Assembly: GCF_900114545.1 (NCBI RefSeq)
Contig: NZ_FOTI01000016.1
Location: forward strand, 1-60,021
DNA length: 60,021 bases
DNA from: Halanaerobium salsuginis
GTDB lineage: Bacteria; Bacillota; Halanaerobiia; Halanaerobiales; Halanaerobiaceae
Direction: 5' to 3'
A program made the position numbers and the translations under genes. Every line of letters begins with the position of its first letter. Within the stretch, counting starts at the first letter, position 1. A model generated the notes under the pieces. That model searched no databases. It saw nothing but the letters and a program-made list of their open reading frames with translations, and had not been told where the DNA came from. Shown piece after piece: positions 8,315 through 17,768 of the stretch.

Positions 8315-9691
8315 TTATTCTTCTCTAAAAACAAATTTACCATTAATAGCATAAATTATTGCAATTATGGGCGCAATAAAAGCCAGGAAAGTATAGGGAA
8401 TATAGCTGAAATCTATATTTAAAACATGTTGAATATAAACAGAAACTACTCCCCAGGGAAGAATAGAGCAACCTAGTGTAGAAGCTGTTTCTAGAGTTCT
8501 AGATAATACATTTTTTTTAATACCTAATTTTTGATAAGCAGGTGCAAGTGTTCGTCCAGGAATAATAATTGAGACCATCATTTCTCCTGTTGCCAGTAGC
8601 ATTAGATAGGCTGAGCCAAGTGAAATAAAGACCAAATCTCGCGGCTTTTTGATATATTTAGTCATTTCTGTCAAAATAGCACTTAAAACACCAGTTTCTT
8701 CTAAAATACCTCCCATAGCAGTCCCTGCCATGATAATTGCTACAGTACTCATCATATTATTAATTCCACCTTGAGTTAATAATTGATCAATTAGCGTAAA
8801 GCCTGTATTAGCCTGGTATCCATTAGCAGCTGTAGTTATAATTTCAGCTAAACTTACTCCTTGAGTTAAGATGGCCAATAAAGATGCTGTCAGAAAACTA
8901 ACAGCTAGAGAAGCAATGGCTGGAGTCTTTTTAAAAGATAGAGTCAGCATAATAAATGGTGGGATTAAAGTTAGCAGACTAATATTAAAATTATGATTAA
9001 GATTATTAAGTATCCGATTAATAGTTGCCAAATCTGCTTGTGCTGTCAGATAATATTTGCCAATTATTGTATAAGCTACTAGACTAATTAAAGCAGCTGG
9101 AATAGAAACATACAGCATTGATTTAATATGGCTAAATAAATCTGTATTACTCATAGCAGCTGTTAAATTAGTAGAATCAGACATTGGAGATAGTTTGTCA
9201 CCTAACATAGCTCCAGAAACAATTGCCCCAATTGTAACTGCTTCAGGGATATTCAGGCCCTGAGCAACTCCTACTAAAACTAATCCCATAGTAGCTATCG
9301 TTCCAAAAGAACTACCGATTAAAATTGAGGTTATGGCAGCCAGAATAAAAGCAGAAGGAAGAAATATTTTTGGAGAAAGCAATTTCAATCCATAAAAAAT
9401 TAAAGTAGGGATAGTTCCTGCTAAAATCCAGGTTCCAATTACCATTCCGATAATAATTAAAATAATAATTGCTCCTAAAGAATTTTTAATCCCTTCAATA
9501 ATTGCTAATTCTATTTTTTGCCAGCTATAGCCAAGATAAATAGCAAAAATTGCTGCAGTCATTGTGCCTAAAATTAGTGCTGTTTCTAAAACTAAAGCTG
9601 TTCTAATTGAAATCAAAATTACTGCAATTACAGTCAATAAGATAATTACAGCCTGTTTTACATCTGGTTTTTTAACTCCAGATTTATTCAT
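8315..9691 (-). CDS. nhaC: NhaC-family Na+/H+ antiporter
   Basis: A 458-residue, about eleven-helix membrane protein of the NhaC type. The diagnostic segment GAIVSGAMLGDKLSPMSDSTNLTAA is present, the acidic and polar residues there forming the cation path, along with the upstream ILIGSSFGTIATMGLVLVG. It should expel Na+ in exchange for protons, supporting pH and salt balance. The chosen ATG (MNKSGVKK) follows AAGGTGG at proper spacing; an upstream in-frame start 29 codons earlier adds a poorly membrane-compatible tail and has no clear site. It is convergent with the GH31 gene and divergent from msrAB. Substrate could also be another cation or a malate/lactate pair, as in MleN relatives. Confidence 0.85.
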   Translation of the reverse strand: MNKSGVKKPDVKQAVIILLTVIAVILISIRTALVLETALILGTMTAAIFAIYLGYSWQKIELAIIEGIKNSLGAIIILIIIGMVIGTWILAGTIPTLIFYGLKLLSPKIFLPSAFILAAITSILIGSSFGTIATMGLVLVGVAQGLNIPEAVTIGAIVSGAMLGDKLSPMSDSTNLTAAMSNTDLFSHIKSMLYVSIPAALISLVAYTIIGKYYLTAQADLATINRILNNLNHNFNISLLTLIPPFIMLTLSFKKTPAIASLAVSFLTASLLAILTQGVSLAEIITTAANGYQANTGFTLIDQLLTQGGINNMMSTVAIIMAGTAMGGILEETGVLSAILTEMTKYIKKPRDLVFISLGSAYLMLLATGEMMVSIIIPGRTLAPAYQKLGIKKNVLSRTLETASTLGCSILPWGVVSVYIQHVLNIDFSYIPYTFLAFIAPIIAIIYAINGKFVFREE

Positions 9692-9917
9692 TAAAATCGC
9701 CACCTTATTCAAGTAAAATGATTTTGAAATTATATTCACACCATTACTATAATATCTAGTTATTTCACTAAAAGTCAAATCAAATTTGAGTAATCTAGTT
9801 ACTATTAATAAACTGTTAATATTTGTATTATAGATATAGTTAGGATGTGATTGAAAATGATTGTATTTAAATTGCTTTATTTTATTTAATTTAAATAAGC
9901 TAAAGGAGGTTTTTTAA

Positions 9918-11138
9918 TTGAATTATTTTTTAACTTTTTTAACCTTATCTTTTATTATTTTTATTTATATAAATCCAGTATCTGCTTTTGATTATCCCAA
10001 TTATGATAAGCGATTAGCAAATAAAGAATTTAAAACAGCTACCTTCTCTTTAGGTTGTTTTTGGGGGCCAGATGCTTCTTTTGGCGCTTTGCCAGGTGTA
10101 ATTAAAACTAGAGTTGGCTATGCAGGAGGAACAACTACTGATCCCAATTATCAAATAATTGGTGACCAGACTGAAACTATTCAGATTGATTATGATCCTG
10201 CTAAAATTTCTTATCAAGAATTATTAGAAAAATTTTTTGTTTCTCATAATGCTTATGCTGAACCTTATTCTTCGCAATATGCTTCAAAAATTTTGTATCA
10301 TAATCAAAGTCAGCAAAAAGCAGCTCTGGCTTTTAAAGAAAAACTGGAAACAAAGACTGGTCAAGAAATTAAAACAGAGATAAAACCGCTAAAAAAATTT
10401 TATTTAGCTGAAAACTATCATCAAAAATTCAGATTACAGCAGCATAAAGAATTTAAAAAATATTATTTAACCCAGATGAGTTTTAATGAATTTTTAAACT
10501 CTCCAACCATTACTAAACTAAATGCCTATTTAGCTGGTAAAGGTAAAGAAGAATGGCTGCTGCAAAATTTAAATGACTTAGCTTTAACTAATCATTTAGC
10601 TGAACAGCTTCTGAAAATAAATAAGATTGATCCAGCTGCCTGTACCAATCTCTGTCAGACTAAACCAGCTGCTGAAGTTAAGTTAGAACAAAAAGATTAT
10701 TCTAAAAAAAGTGATTTAAAAACTAAATTAAATGATTTAGAATATAAAGTTACTCAGCTTGGTGCTACAGAACCAGCATTTAATAATCGCTATTGGAATC
10801 ATAAAGAAGCTGGTATTTATGTTGACGTTGTTTCTGGAGAAGCTCTTTTTGCTTCAACAGATAAATTTCAGTCAGGATCAGGGTGGCCCAGTTTTACTAA
10901 GCCGCTTGTTACAGACAACTTGATAGAAGAAACAGATAATTCACTCTGGATGCAACGAACTGAAGTTAAAAGCAAAAAATCAGGTTCACATTTAGGCCAT
11001 GTTTTTGCTGATGGACCAGAACCAACCGGGCTTCGCTATTGTATAAACTCTGCTGCGCTTAAATTTATCCCGGCAGCTAAGTTAGAAGAAAACGGTTATG
11101 GAAAGTTTAAATATTTATTTAAAAAAGAGGATGATTAG
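9918..11138 (+). CDS. msrAB: Secreted MsrA-MsrB fusion, methionine sulfoxide reductase
   Basis: The 406-residue protein begins with a signal peptide (hydrophobic run to about residue 22, cleavage after VSA), so it works outside the membrane. MsrA follows with the catalytic Cys47 in GCFWG, then a helical linker, then MsrB of the zinc-free type ([10 protein letters not shown]) with its catalytic Cys at about 375 in [11 protein letters not shown]. Together they reduce both S- and R-methionine sulfoxide in exported proteins. TTG start with AAAGGAGGT 7 bases upstream. An electron donor for the exported enzyme (a CcdA or thioredoxin-like partner) is not in the window. The following gene starts 1 base after its stop. 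Confidence 0.92.
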   Translation: MNYFLTFLTLSFIIFIYINPVSAFDYPNYDKRLANKEFKTATFSLGCFWGPDASFGALPGVIKTRVGYAGGTTTDPNYQIIGDQTETIQIDYDPAKISYQELLEKFFVSHNAYAEPYSSQYASKILYHNQSQQKAALAFKEKLETKTGQEIKTEIKPLKKFYLAENYHQKFRLQQHKEFKKYYLTQMSFNEFLNSPTITKLNAYLAGKGKEEWLLQNLNDLALTNHLAEQLLKINKIDPAACTNLCQTKPAAEVKLEQKDYSKKSDLKTKLNDLEYKVTQLGATEPAFNNRYWNHKEAGIYVDVVSGEALFASTDKFQSGSGWPSFTKPLVTDNLIEETDNSLWMQRTEVKSKKSGSHLGHVFADGPEPTGLRYCINSAALKFIPAAKLEENGYGKFKYLFKKEDD

Positions 11139-11139
11139 C

Positions 11140-11817
11140 TTGAGTCAAATAAAAAAATTAATTCAATCAGCTAAAAATGATCTTAGTAAAATTAAACAAA
11201 AAAAATTAATAGATTTAAGTCAGATAATTGATCAAAACATGCCTGTTTATCCAGGTGATATTAGCACAAAAGTGGAACAAGATCATAATTTGACTGAAGA
11301 TGGATATGTTAACCATAATTTAACTATGGGAGTTCATAGTGGCACGCATCTTGACTTACCTGCTCATATGTTAGCAAGTAAATTAACTGCGGCTGATATT
11401 TCCCTTAACCAACTCAGCGGTCGAGCTGTAATAATTAACGCAACTGAACAAAAAGTAATTAGCTGGCAGTCTCAATATGACAGTTTAATTAGAGCTGGAG
11501 ATAGAGTTTTAATTTATACAGGTTTTGACCAAAAATATGGAAGTAATGAGTATTATCAGGAACATCCTGCTTTAGATCTTGATTTGACCAGACATTTAGC
11601 TGATAAAAAAATTACTTTATTAGGAATTGATTTTCCATCTCCAGATTATTTTCCTTTTCCAGTTCATAAGCAGCTTTTTCAAACTGGAATTTATATTCTA
11701 GAAAATCTCTGTAATTTAGATAAACTAATTCAGTACAGTAGCTTTAAACTGCTAGTATTTCCGCTTAAAGTTACAGCAGAAGCAGCCCCCTGCAGAGTAG
11801 CAGCTCAACTTGATTAA
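11140..11817 (+). CDS. Cyclase/kynurenine-formamidase-like metal hydrolase
   Basis: The 225-residue protein carries the HSGTHLDLPAH motif that defines the cyclase (KynB-like) family, whose histidines and aspartate bind a divalent metal. Other family marks are DLSQIIDQNMPVYPGD near the start and LLGIDFPSPDY in the second half. Members hydrolyse amide or lactone bonds in N-formylkynurenine, isatin and other substrates; the substrate here is unknown. The TTG at 11140 follows AAGAGG by 9 bases; the ATG at 11131 lies on top of that site and is less likely. It begins 2 bases after the msrAB stop and is probably co-transcribed with it. Confidence 0.82.
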   Translation: MSQIKKLIQSAKNDLSKIKQKKLIDLSQIIDQNMPVYPGDISTKVEQDHNLTEDGYVNHNLTMGVHSGTHLDLPAHMLASKLTAADISLNQLSGRAVIINATEQKVISWQSQYDSLIRAGDRVLIYTGFDQKYGSNEYYQEHPALDLDLTRHLADKKITLLGIDFPSPDYFPFPVHKQLFQTGIYILENLCNLDKLIQYSSFKLLVFPLKVTAEAAPCRVAAQLD

Positions 11818-11822
11818 ATAAT

Positions 11823-11851
11823 TTGACAGCTAGCAGGTTATCTGCTAAACT
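11823..11851 (+). promoter_or_regulatory. Promoter P1 of the pfl leader
   Basis: A consensus TTGACA (11823-11828) is followed after exactly 17 bases by TAAACT (11846-11851, four of six matches). Transcription would begin near 11858, just ahead of the folded leader element. The spacer contains the short inverted repeat AGCAG/CTGCT. Confidence 0.5.
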
Positions 11852-11881
11852 TAATAATGTAATTACTAAAATTTAAAATTT

Positions 11882-11990
11882 GAGATTATATAACTGGCAG
11901 ATAATATGGAATTAACCATAGGGAAATATAATCTTTGTTTTTAAATCGCCTGCCTGGATGTTACTAAAATTTATCCAGGAGGCGATTTTT
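11882..11990 (+). promoter_or_regulatory. Candidate ZTP (pfl-motif) riboswitch with terminator
   Basis: The leader shows the elements of the pfl/ZTP aptamer in order: P1 GATTATA/TATAATC (11884-11890 with 11927-11933), the internal-loop motif TAACTGGC (11891-11898), a hairpin TATGG/CCATA (11905-11909 with 11916-11920), then GGGA (11921-11924), a linker, and the conserved CYGCCTGG block (CTGCCTGG within 11946-11957). That block is also the 5' arm of a terminator: AAATCGCC..CCTGGAT (11943-11959) pairs with ATCCAGG.GGCGATTT (11973-11988) followed by T residues. This mutually exclusive arrangement is how ZTP riboswitches turn genes on when ZTP signals low 10-formyl-tetrahydrofolate. The aptamer call rests on remembered consensus, not a covariance search. 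Confidence 0.72.
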
Positions 11991-12075
11991 CTGTTTAAAT
12001 AAGCAATTAATAATATAAAAGATAATTAGCTACGAATAACTAGGTCAGGATAAATCATAGTTATTAACTCAAGAT

Positions 12076-12104
12076 TTGACAGCAATCTTTAATTTTGGTA
12101 ATAT
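12076..12104 (+). promoter_or_regulatory. Promoter P2 of pflBA
   Basis: Perfect TTGACA (12076-12081), 17-base spacer, TAATAT (12099-12104). The start would be near 12111, about 95 bases before the pflB ATG and independent of the upstream riboswitch terminator. Confidence 0.75.
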
Positions 12105-12118
12105 TAATGTGCGAATTA

Positions 12119-12137
12119 GATAATGATAATCAGTATC
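12119..12137 (+). promoter_or_regulatory. Fur box in the pflB promoter region
   Basis: GATAATGATAATCAGTATC matches the classical 19-base Fur consensus (GATAATGATAATCATTATC) at 18 positions, and the Firmicute 7-1-7 form TGATAAT-N-ATTATCA at 14 of 15 (12124-12138). It lies just downstream of the P2 start. A larger inverted repeat, AATTAGATAA (12114-12123) with TTATCTAATT (12149-12158), overlaps it and would form a hairpin in the mRNA leader. A Fur-family protein (Fur, PerR or Zur) is the likely ligand; which one cannot be told. Confidence 0.65.
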
Positions 12138-12206
12138 ATAAAGCTTTGTTATCTAATTATTTTAAATTCCAAAATAATCTTATAAGCTCAAAAGGAGGAA
12201 ATTTAT

Positions 12207-14429
12207 ATGCAATTAGATTCACTGGCAGGAAATAAGTGGAAGTCAGAGATTGATGTTCGCGATTTTGTGCAGCATAATTATCAAGAATATCTTGATGATG
12301 CAAGTTTTTTAGCTCCGGCTACTGAAAGAACAGAAAAGCTGTGGGAAAAATGCCTGGCTTTATTGAAACAGGAAAGAGAAAATGATGGTGTACTTGATAT
12401 TGATACTAATACTGTATCTGATATTAATGCTTATGATGCTGGTTATATTGATCAGGAAAATGAAAAAATTTTTGGTTTACAGACTGATGCGCCTTTAAAA
12501 AGAACAGTTAATACTTATGGTGGTATTAGAATGGCCAGACAGGCTACAGAAGCTTATGGCAAAAAGCTTGATCCTGAAATAGATGAAATTTTTACTAAAT
12601 ATAGAAAAACACATAATGATGGTGTTTATGATGTTTATACACCAGAGATTAGAGAAATTAGACGTTCAGGAGTTATAACTGGTTTACCAGATGCTTATGG
12701 ACGAGGTAGAATAATTGGTGATTATCGGAGGATTGCTTTGTATGGAATTGATCGTTTAATTGAAGCTAAGAAGAAAGATAAAAGTAATTTAACTAGTCCA
12801 ATGACTGAAGAAACAATTCGGCTGCGTGAAGAAGTTAGTGAGCAAATTAAAGCTTTGAAAAAATTAAAAGGACTTGGCGAAACATATGGGTTTGATTTAA
12901 GCAGACCCGCTGAAAATGCCAGGGAAGCTATCCAGTGGACTTACTTAGGTTATTTGGCTGCAATTCAGGAAAATAATGGTGCAGCAATGTCCTTTGGTAG
13001 AGTTGCCGAATTTTTTGATGTATATATTGAACAAGAATTAGCTGAGGGAACTTTGACTGAACAGGAAGCGCAGGAATTAATTGATGACTTTGTAATTAAA
13101 TTACGGCTTGCCCGTCAATTAAGAACTCCTGCTTATAATGAATTATTTAGTGGTGATCCACTCTGGGTTACTATTGTGTTAGGTGGGATTGGAATAGATG
13201 GTCGTCCTCTGGTTAGTAAAACAAGTTTTCGTATCTTAAATACACTTTATAATTTAGGACCAGCACCAGAACCTAACTTAACAATTCTCTGGTCAGAATT
13301 ATTACCAGATTCATTTAAAAAGTTCTGCACAAAAGTATCAAAAGATACCAGCTCATTACAATACGAGAATGATGATTTAATGAGGTTGAAATTTTCTGAT
13401 GACTATGGTATTGCTTGCTGCGTTTCAGCAATGACTCCTGGTAAAGATATTCAATATTTTGGAGCTCGCTGCAATCTGCCCAAAACATTGCTTTATTCTT
13501 TAAATGGAGGGCGTGACGAAAAATCAGGTACTCAGGTAGGCCCTGAATTTAAAGCTTATCAGGGGGATTTATTGGAGTATAAGCAAGTAATGGAAAATTT
13601 TGAACTTTTCCTGGACTGGTTAACTGAACGTTATGTTGATGCACTAAATATTATTCACTATATGCATGATAAGTATGCTTATGAAGCTGTTCAAATGGCT
13701 CTACATGATACTGAAGTTCGCAGAATTATGGGCTTTGGGATTGCTGGATTATCAATTATTGCAGACTCTTTAAGTGCTATTAAATATGCAGAAGTTAAAC
13801 CTATTCGCAATGATGAAGGTCTAATTATTGATTTTGAAATTAATGGAGACTTTCCTAAATATGGTAATGATGATGATCGTGTTGATCAAATAGCTGTTGA
13901 AGTCGTTAAATTATTTATGAATAAATTAAAACAACATGAGCTATATCGTGATGCTGTCCATTCAATGTCTATTTTGACTATAACTTCGAATGTTGTTTAT
14001 GGTAAAAAGACAGGTGCAACTCCAGATGGACGTCCAGCTGGAGAACCATTCGCTCCTGGCGCTAATCCAATGCATGGACGTGATAAATCAGGTGCAATTG
14101 CTTCTCTTAATTCTGTTGCTAAAATACCTTATGAATATTGCCAGGATGGTATTTCTAATACCTTCTCAATTATTCCTAATGCACTTGGTAAAGGTGAAAC
14201 TGAACAAGTTGACAATCTAAGTTCAATTTTAGATGGTTATTTCTCTCAAGATGCTCATCATTTAAATGTTAATGTTATGGAAAGAGAAACACTACTTGAT
14301 GCAGTTGATCATCCCGAAAAATATCCTCAGTTGACAATTAGAGTTTCTGGATATGCAGTTAACTTTATAAAATTAACTCCCGAACAACAGCAAGAAGTTA
14401 TCGCTAGAACCTTTCATAAGTCTATTTAA
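12207..14429 (+). CDS. pflB: Pyruvate formate-lyase (formate C-acetyltransferase)
   Basis: The 740-residue glycyl-radical enzyme converts pyruvate and CoA to acetyl-CoA and formate. The adjacent catalytic cysteines are at about 404-405 (GIACCVSAM) and the radical glycine at about 715 (RVSGYAVNF); the N-terminal segment and the [12 protein letters not shown] and [11 protein letters not shown] blocks are those of true PFL rather than glycerol dehydratase. ATG preceded by AAAGGAGG. It forms an operon with the activase gene and has two promoters, one behind a riboswitch and one with a Fur box. In a fermenter it also supplies formate for one-carbon metabolism, which fits the ZTP-type leader. Confidence 0.97.
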   Translation: MQLDSLAGNKWKSEIDVRDFVQHNYQEYLDDASFLAPATERTEKLWEKCLALLKQERENDGVLDIDTNTVSDINAYDAGYIDQENEKIFGLQTDAPLKRTVNTYGGIRMARQATEAYGKKLDPEIDEIFTKYRKTHNDGVYDVYTPEIREIRRSGVITGLPDAYGRGRIIGDYRRIALYGIDRLIEAKKKDKSNLTSPMTEETIRLREEVSEQIKALKKLKGLGETYGFDLSRPAENAREAIQWTYLGYLAAIQENNGAAMSFGRVAEFFDVYIEQELAEGTLTEQEAQELIDDFVIKLRLARQLRTPAYNELFSGDPLWVTIVLGGIGIDGRPLVSKTSFRILNTLYNLGPAPEPNLTILWSELLPDSFKKFCTKVSKDTSSLQYENDDLMRLKFSDDYGIACCVSAMTPGKDIQYFGARCNLPKTLLYSLNGGRDEKSGTQVGPEFKAYQGDLLEYKQVMENFELFLDWLTERYVDALNIIHYMHDKYAYEAVQMALHDTEVRRIMGFGIAGLSIIADSLSAIKYAEVKPIRNDEGLIIDFEINGDFPKYGNDDDRVDQIAVEVVKLFMNKLKQHELYRDAVHSMSILTITSNVVYGKKTGATPDGRPAGEPFAPGANPMHGRDKSGAIASLNSVAKIPYEYCQDGISNTFSIIPNALGKGETEQVDNLSSILDGYFSQDAHHLNVNVMERETLLDAVDHPEKYPQLTIRVSGYAVNFIKLTPEQQQEVIARTFHKSI

Positions 14430-14445
14430 ATTTAACTTTAGCTGG

Positions 14446-14469
14446 TGGCAGTCTTTTAAAAGACTGCCA
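14446..14469 (+). other. Intercistronic hairpin between pflB and pflA
   Basis: A perfect palindrome with 12-base arms (TGGCAGTCTTTT/AAAAGACTGCCA) lies 16 bases after the pflB stop. No T-run follows, so it is more likely an mRNA-stabilising or processing hairpin that sets pflB above pflA than a full terminator. Confidence 0.6.
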
Positions 14470-14515
14470 TCTTCAAGTTTATTTAAAAAAATGATTAAAG
14501 GGGGAACAGGATATT

Positions 14516-15244
14516 ATGACAGTAGGATATATTCATTCAATTGAAACATTAGGAACAAGAGATGGGCCAGGAGTAAGATTTGTTGTTTTTCTGCAGGGCT
14601 GCCCGCTGCGCTGTAAATATTGTCATAATCCTGATACCTGGCAGCTTAAAGATGGTCAGAAAATTACAGTTGAACAGCTAATTAAAAAAATAATTAGATC
14701 ACGTCCCTATTTTGAACGTTCAGGGGGAGGAGTTACAGTTTCTGGTGGAGAACCAACTTTACAATTTGCTTTTACACTTGAATTATTAAAAAAGTGCAAA
14801 GAAGAAAATATCCATACTGTACTTGATACCTCAGGCTGTACAGATCCAGATAAGTTTCGCCAGTTAATCCCTTATCTTGATCTTGTTTTACTTGACATTA
14901 AAGAATTAAATAAAGAACGTCATTTAGCTTTAACAGGTGTTAGTAATGACAAAACTCTAGAGGTTGTAAAGATTATGGAAAAAGAAAAGCAGCCTTACTG
15001 GATTCGACATGTAGTTGTACCTGGTTATACTGCTAATAAGTCAAATATAGCAAGTTTAGGTCGCTTTTTAAAAAATAAAAAACATCTCGCAAAAGTTGAG
15101 TTATTACCATATCATAAATTAGGTGAATATAAGTGGGAAGAGTTAGGCCTTGATTATCAGCTTACTGATGTAGCAGAGCCTTCAACTCAATTAATGCAAG
15201 AATTAAACAGTATTTTGGAGCAATACAATTTAAATATTGCCTAA
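14516..15244 (+). CDS. pflA: Pyruvate formate-lyase activating enzyme
   Basis: A 242-residue radical-SAM protein. The iron-sulfur cluster ligands are Cys29, Cys33 and Cys36 (CPLRCKYC), preceded by the GTRDGPGVRFVVFLQG opening typical of PFL activases, and followed by the SGGEPTLQ motif that contacts SAM. It uses SAM to make the glycyl radical on pflB. Length is normal for PflA and lacks the extra ferredoxin-like insert of glycerol-dehydratase activases. ATG with GGGGG upstream; it follows pflB by 86 bases. A [4Fe-4S] enzyme in a Fur-box operon gives a plausible reason for iron control. Confidence 0.96.
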   Translation: MTVGYIHSIETLGTRDGPGVRFVVFLQGCPLRCKYCHNPDTWQLKDGQKITVEQLIKKIIRSRPYFERSGGGVTVSGGEPTLQFAFTLELLKKCKEENIHTVLDTSGCTDPDKFRQLIPYLDLVLLDIKELNKERHLALTGVSNDKTLEVVKIMEKEKQPYWIRHVVVPGYTANKSNIASLGRFLKNKKHLAKVELLPYHKLGEYKWEELGLDYQLTDVAEPSTQLMQELNSILEQYNLNIA

Positions 15245-15247
15245 TTT

Positions 15248-15296
15248 AAATTGTTCCCCTACACTTTTATAGTCAGGGGAACAATTTTATTTTTTA
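15248..15296 (+). terminator. Terminator after pflA
   Basis: AAATTGTTCCCCT (15248-15260) pairs with AGGGGAACAATTT (15275-15287), followed by TATTTTTT. The T-rich tail overlaps the 3' end of the convergent mscS gene. Confidence 0.85.
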
Positions 15297-16297
15297 ATTT
15301 CAACTCTACTTTTAGGCAGGGCTTCAGGATAGTTTTGCTGAATAAATTTTATTAAATTTTCTCTTAAAAAAACTCTTAGCTCCCAGGAAGTGGGAGAATC
15401 TTTAGCACTAACTAAAATTCTTAATTCCATTACTTTTTCTGTGGTATCGGTTACTTGAACAACCTTTACTTTTTTATCCCAGAGCTTATTATCTTGCAGT
15501 AAATTATCTAATTCTTCTCTAACTTCATCAACTGGAATACTATAATCAGTATATAAAAATACAGTTCCTAGAATAAATGATGACTTTCTGGTCCAATTCT
15601 GAAATATATTGTCAATAAAATATGTTGTTGGAACAACTAATCTTCTGCGATCCCAGACCTTAACTACTACATAAGTTAAGTTGATTTCTTCAATAGAACC
15701 CCATTCACCATCAACAATAACTACATCATTTACCCTAATGGGCTGAGCAATTGCCAGCTGAATACCAGCAATAATAGATGCGATGATCTTTTGAGCAGAA
15801 AAACCTATTATAATACTGGCAACTCCAGCTGAAGCAAAAAGACTAACTCCAATACTTCTGATTGGCTTAAAAGTCATTAAGGCTGCTGCAACTGCAAAAA
15901 ATAGAATTAAAATCCTGATAACCCTTTCTAAAATACGATACTGCGTATGAATTTTACGTGCTTTTAAATTATCTTCAACATCAATCCGGTGCTTTTGAGC
16001 AAGATAAAGTCTAAATTGATGCATTGATTTAATAATAATCCAACTAAAAATAAAAATTATACTAATTTCTAAAAATTGAGTCAAAGCTGAGTAAAGAAAT
16101 TTACTTTTTTTATGCAAAATAAGTGGTATAATTAAAGCAATATTTAAAAATAATAGAAAGACTGGCAGTTTAAATTTAGTAATTAATTCTCTAAAAATAG
16201 TTTCATAAAAGTTATTAGCTAAAACTCGAGCTGTAAAAAAGATAAGTAAATAAATACTTAAAAAGATTAATAAACTATAAGTTAGGCTTAACAGCAT
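15287..16297 (-). CDS. mscS: MscS-family mechanosensitive channel
   Basis: A 336-residue protein with about four N-terminal helices and the MscS core. The pore-lining helix is seen in SIGVSLFASAGVASIIIGFSAQ, rich in alternating G/A and small residues, followed by IIASIIAGIQLAIAQPIRVND and the beta domain (VDGEWGSIEEINLTYVVV) and the PTTYFIDNIFQNW segment. It should open under membrane tension and release solutes during hypo-osmotic shock, useful in a salt-adapted cell. ATG with AGAGGTGA 6 bases upstream. It belongs to the longer YbdG/YnaI-like branch judging by its extra helices. Confidence 0.9.
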   Translation of the reverse strand: MLLSLTYSLLIFLSIYLLIFFTARVLANNFYETIFRELITKFKLPVFLLFLNIALIIPLILHKKSKFLYSALTQFLEISIIFIFSWIIIKSMHQFRLYLAQKHRIDVEDNLKARKIHTQYRILERVIRILILFFAVAAALMTFKPIRSIGVSLFASAGVASIIIGFSAQKIIASIIAGIQLAIAQPIRVNDVVIVDGEWGSIEEINLTYVVVKVWDRRRLVVPTTYFIDNIFQNWTRKSSFILGTVFLYTDYSIPVDEVREELDNLLQDNKLWDKKVKVVQVTDTTEKVMELRILVSAKDSPTSWELRVFLRENLIKFIQQNYPEALPKSRVEIKK

Positions 16298-16316
16298 TTA
16301 AATCACCTCTAAATTA

Positions 16317-16345
16317 ATTATAGGTATAAATATTGCTGATTACAA
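16317..16345 (-). promoter_or_regulatory. Promoter of mscS
   Basis: Read on the minus strand, TTGTAA (16345-16340), a 17-base spacer and a perfect TATAAT (16322-16317) lie 20 bases upstream of the mscS ATG. Confidence 0.6.
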
Positions 16346-16497
16346 ATCAGTTTTTAATTATCAGGTTATTTTAATAAAATAAAGAAAAATATGTTAGCAA
16401 AGAGGTTTTTTAACTTTTCTCTAGAATTATTAAAATAAGTTTTACATTTTTATACAAAATATTTAGAGAATTATCTATTTTAATAAGGGGTGCTGGT

Positions 16498-17721
16498 ATG
16501 GTAGAAAATTTTTCAGCTAAAGATATATTAGAAAATTTAACTGTAGGAGTTGCTTTAATTGATCAGGAATTTAATATTTTTTATACTAATAATTTAATTA
16601 CAGAGATTACTGGTTATACCTTAAATGATATTAGCACTCTGCAAGAATGGTTTGAAGCAGCCTATCCTGATTCTGCTTTAAGGAATGAAGTTCAAGATGA
16701 TTTTTTTACTAAAATAAAAAAAGGTAGTTATAAAGATGTTTTTAAAATTAAAACGAAAAATAGTGGTTATAAATATATAGAATTTAGAGTAAAAGAACTT
16801 AATAATAAAAAATTAATGGTAAACATAATTGATGTTAGTAAAAGAAAAAGCAGAGAAAAAGAAATTGCAACAATTAAGAACAGGTTAGAATTAGCAGTAG
16901 ATGCTGCTGAAATAGGAATTTGGGACTGGAATATTAAAAATAATCAGACCTATTATAATAGGTTCTGGACAGAGATGATTGGTTATCAAGAAGATGAATT
17001 AGCGCAAACTATTTATACCTGGTTTGATTTAATTTATGCAAAAGATGAATTAAAAATTAAAGAAAATTTACAAGCACATTTATCAGGTGAGACTGATTTA
17101 TATAAATGTGAATATCGTTTAGAAAGTAAGAATGGTGATTTAATCTGGATTAGAGATGTGGGAAAGGTAATCACTAGAGATAATAAAGATAATCCAGAAC
17201 GAGCAATTGGGATTCACATTAATATTAATGAATATAAAAAAAGAGAGAAACGAATTGAGTATCTTTCGTTTCATGATGACTTGACTGGTCTTTATAATAG
17301 ACGTTATCTTGAAAATGAAATGAGAAGACTTAGTGAATCACGTAAATATCCGATTAGTATTATAGTAGGTGATTTAGATAATTTAAAAGCAGTTAATGAC
17401 AATTATGGTCATCAAATGGGAGATGAGTATATTGTAAAATCATCTCATGTTTTTGAGGAAGTTTTGCGCAGTGAAGATATAGCGGCTCGAACTGGGGGAG
17501 ATGAATTTGCAATTTTACTGCCAGAAACTGATCATGAAGATGTAAAACAGATTTGTCAAAGGATACAGAATAATTTTGCTAAATATAATAAGCAGAGTGA
17601 ATTTCCAGCTGAGTTTAAAATTTCACTTGGTCATTCAACAATGAAGAATAAAGAAATTGATCCCTTTTTAGTTTATAATATTGCTGATCAAAATATGTAT
17701 ATTAATAAAGGCAGAAAATAG
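16498..17721 (+). CDS. PAS-PAS-GGDEF diguanylate cyclase
   Basis: The 407-residue soluble protein has two PAS domains (about 8-120 and 130-250) and a C-terminal GGDEF domain (about 258-407). The GGDEF motif is intact at about 333 (RTGGDEFAILLPE), with metal-binding DLDNLKAVND upstream, so it should make c-di-GMP. An RSED inhibitory site lies five residues before GGDEF, so product feedback is expected. The second PAS carries the WDWNIKNNQ and IGIHININEYKKRE features of the PAC-containing type; a cofactor is not evident. ATG with AAGGGGTG. The next gene, 47 bases on, encodes the opposing phosphodiesterase. Confidence 0.92.
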   Translation: MVENFSAKDILENLTVGVALIDQEFNIFYTNNLITEITGYTLNDISTLQEWFEAAYPDSALRNEVQDDFFTKIKKGSYKDVFKIKTKNSGYKYIEFRVKELNNKKLMVNIIDVSKRKSREKEIATIKNRLELAVDAAEIGIWDWNIKNNQTYYNRFWTEMIGYQEDELAQTIYTWFDLIYAKDELKIKENLQAHLSGETDLYKCEYRLESKNGDLIWIRDVGKVITRDNKDNPERAIGIHININEYKKREKRIEYLSFHDDLTGLYNRRYLENEMRRLSESRKYPISIIVGDLDNLKAVNDNYGHQMGDEYIVKSSHVFEEVLRSEDIAARTGGDEFAILLPETDHEDVKQICQRIQNNFAKYNKQSEFPAEFKISLGHSTMKNKEIDPFLVYNIADQNMYINKGRK

Positions 17722-17768
17722 CTGTAGTACTTAACTAATGACTTAATATTATAAGAAAGGATGATCTT

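Noticed and set aside
12207-14429. Glycerol dehydratase or other glycyl-radical enzyme instead of PFL
   Set aside because: The adjacent Cys-Cys pair (GIACCVSAM) and the compact activase without extra ferredoxin domain indicate true pyruvate formate-lyase.
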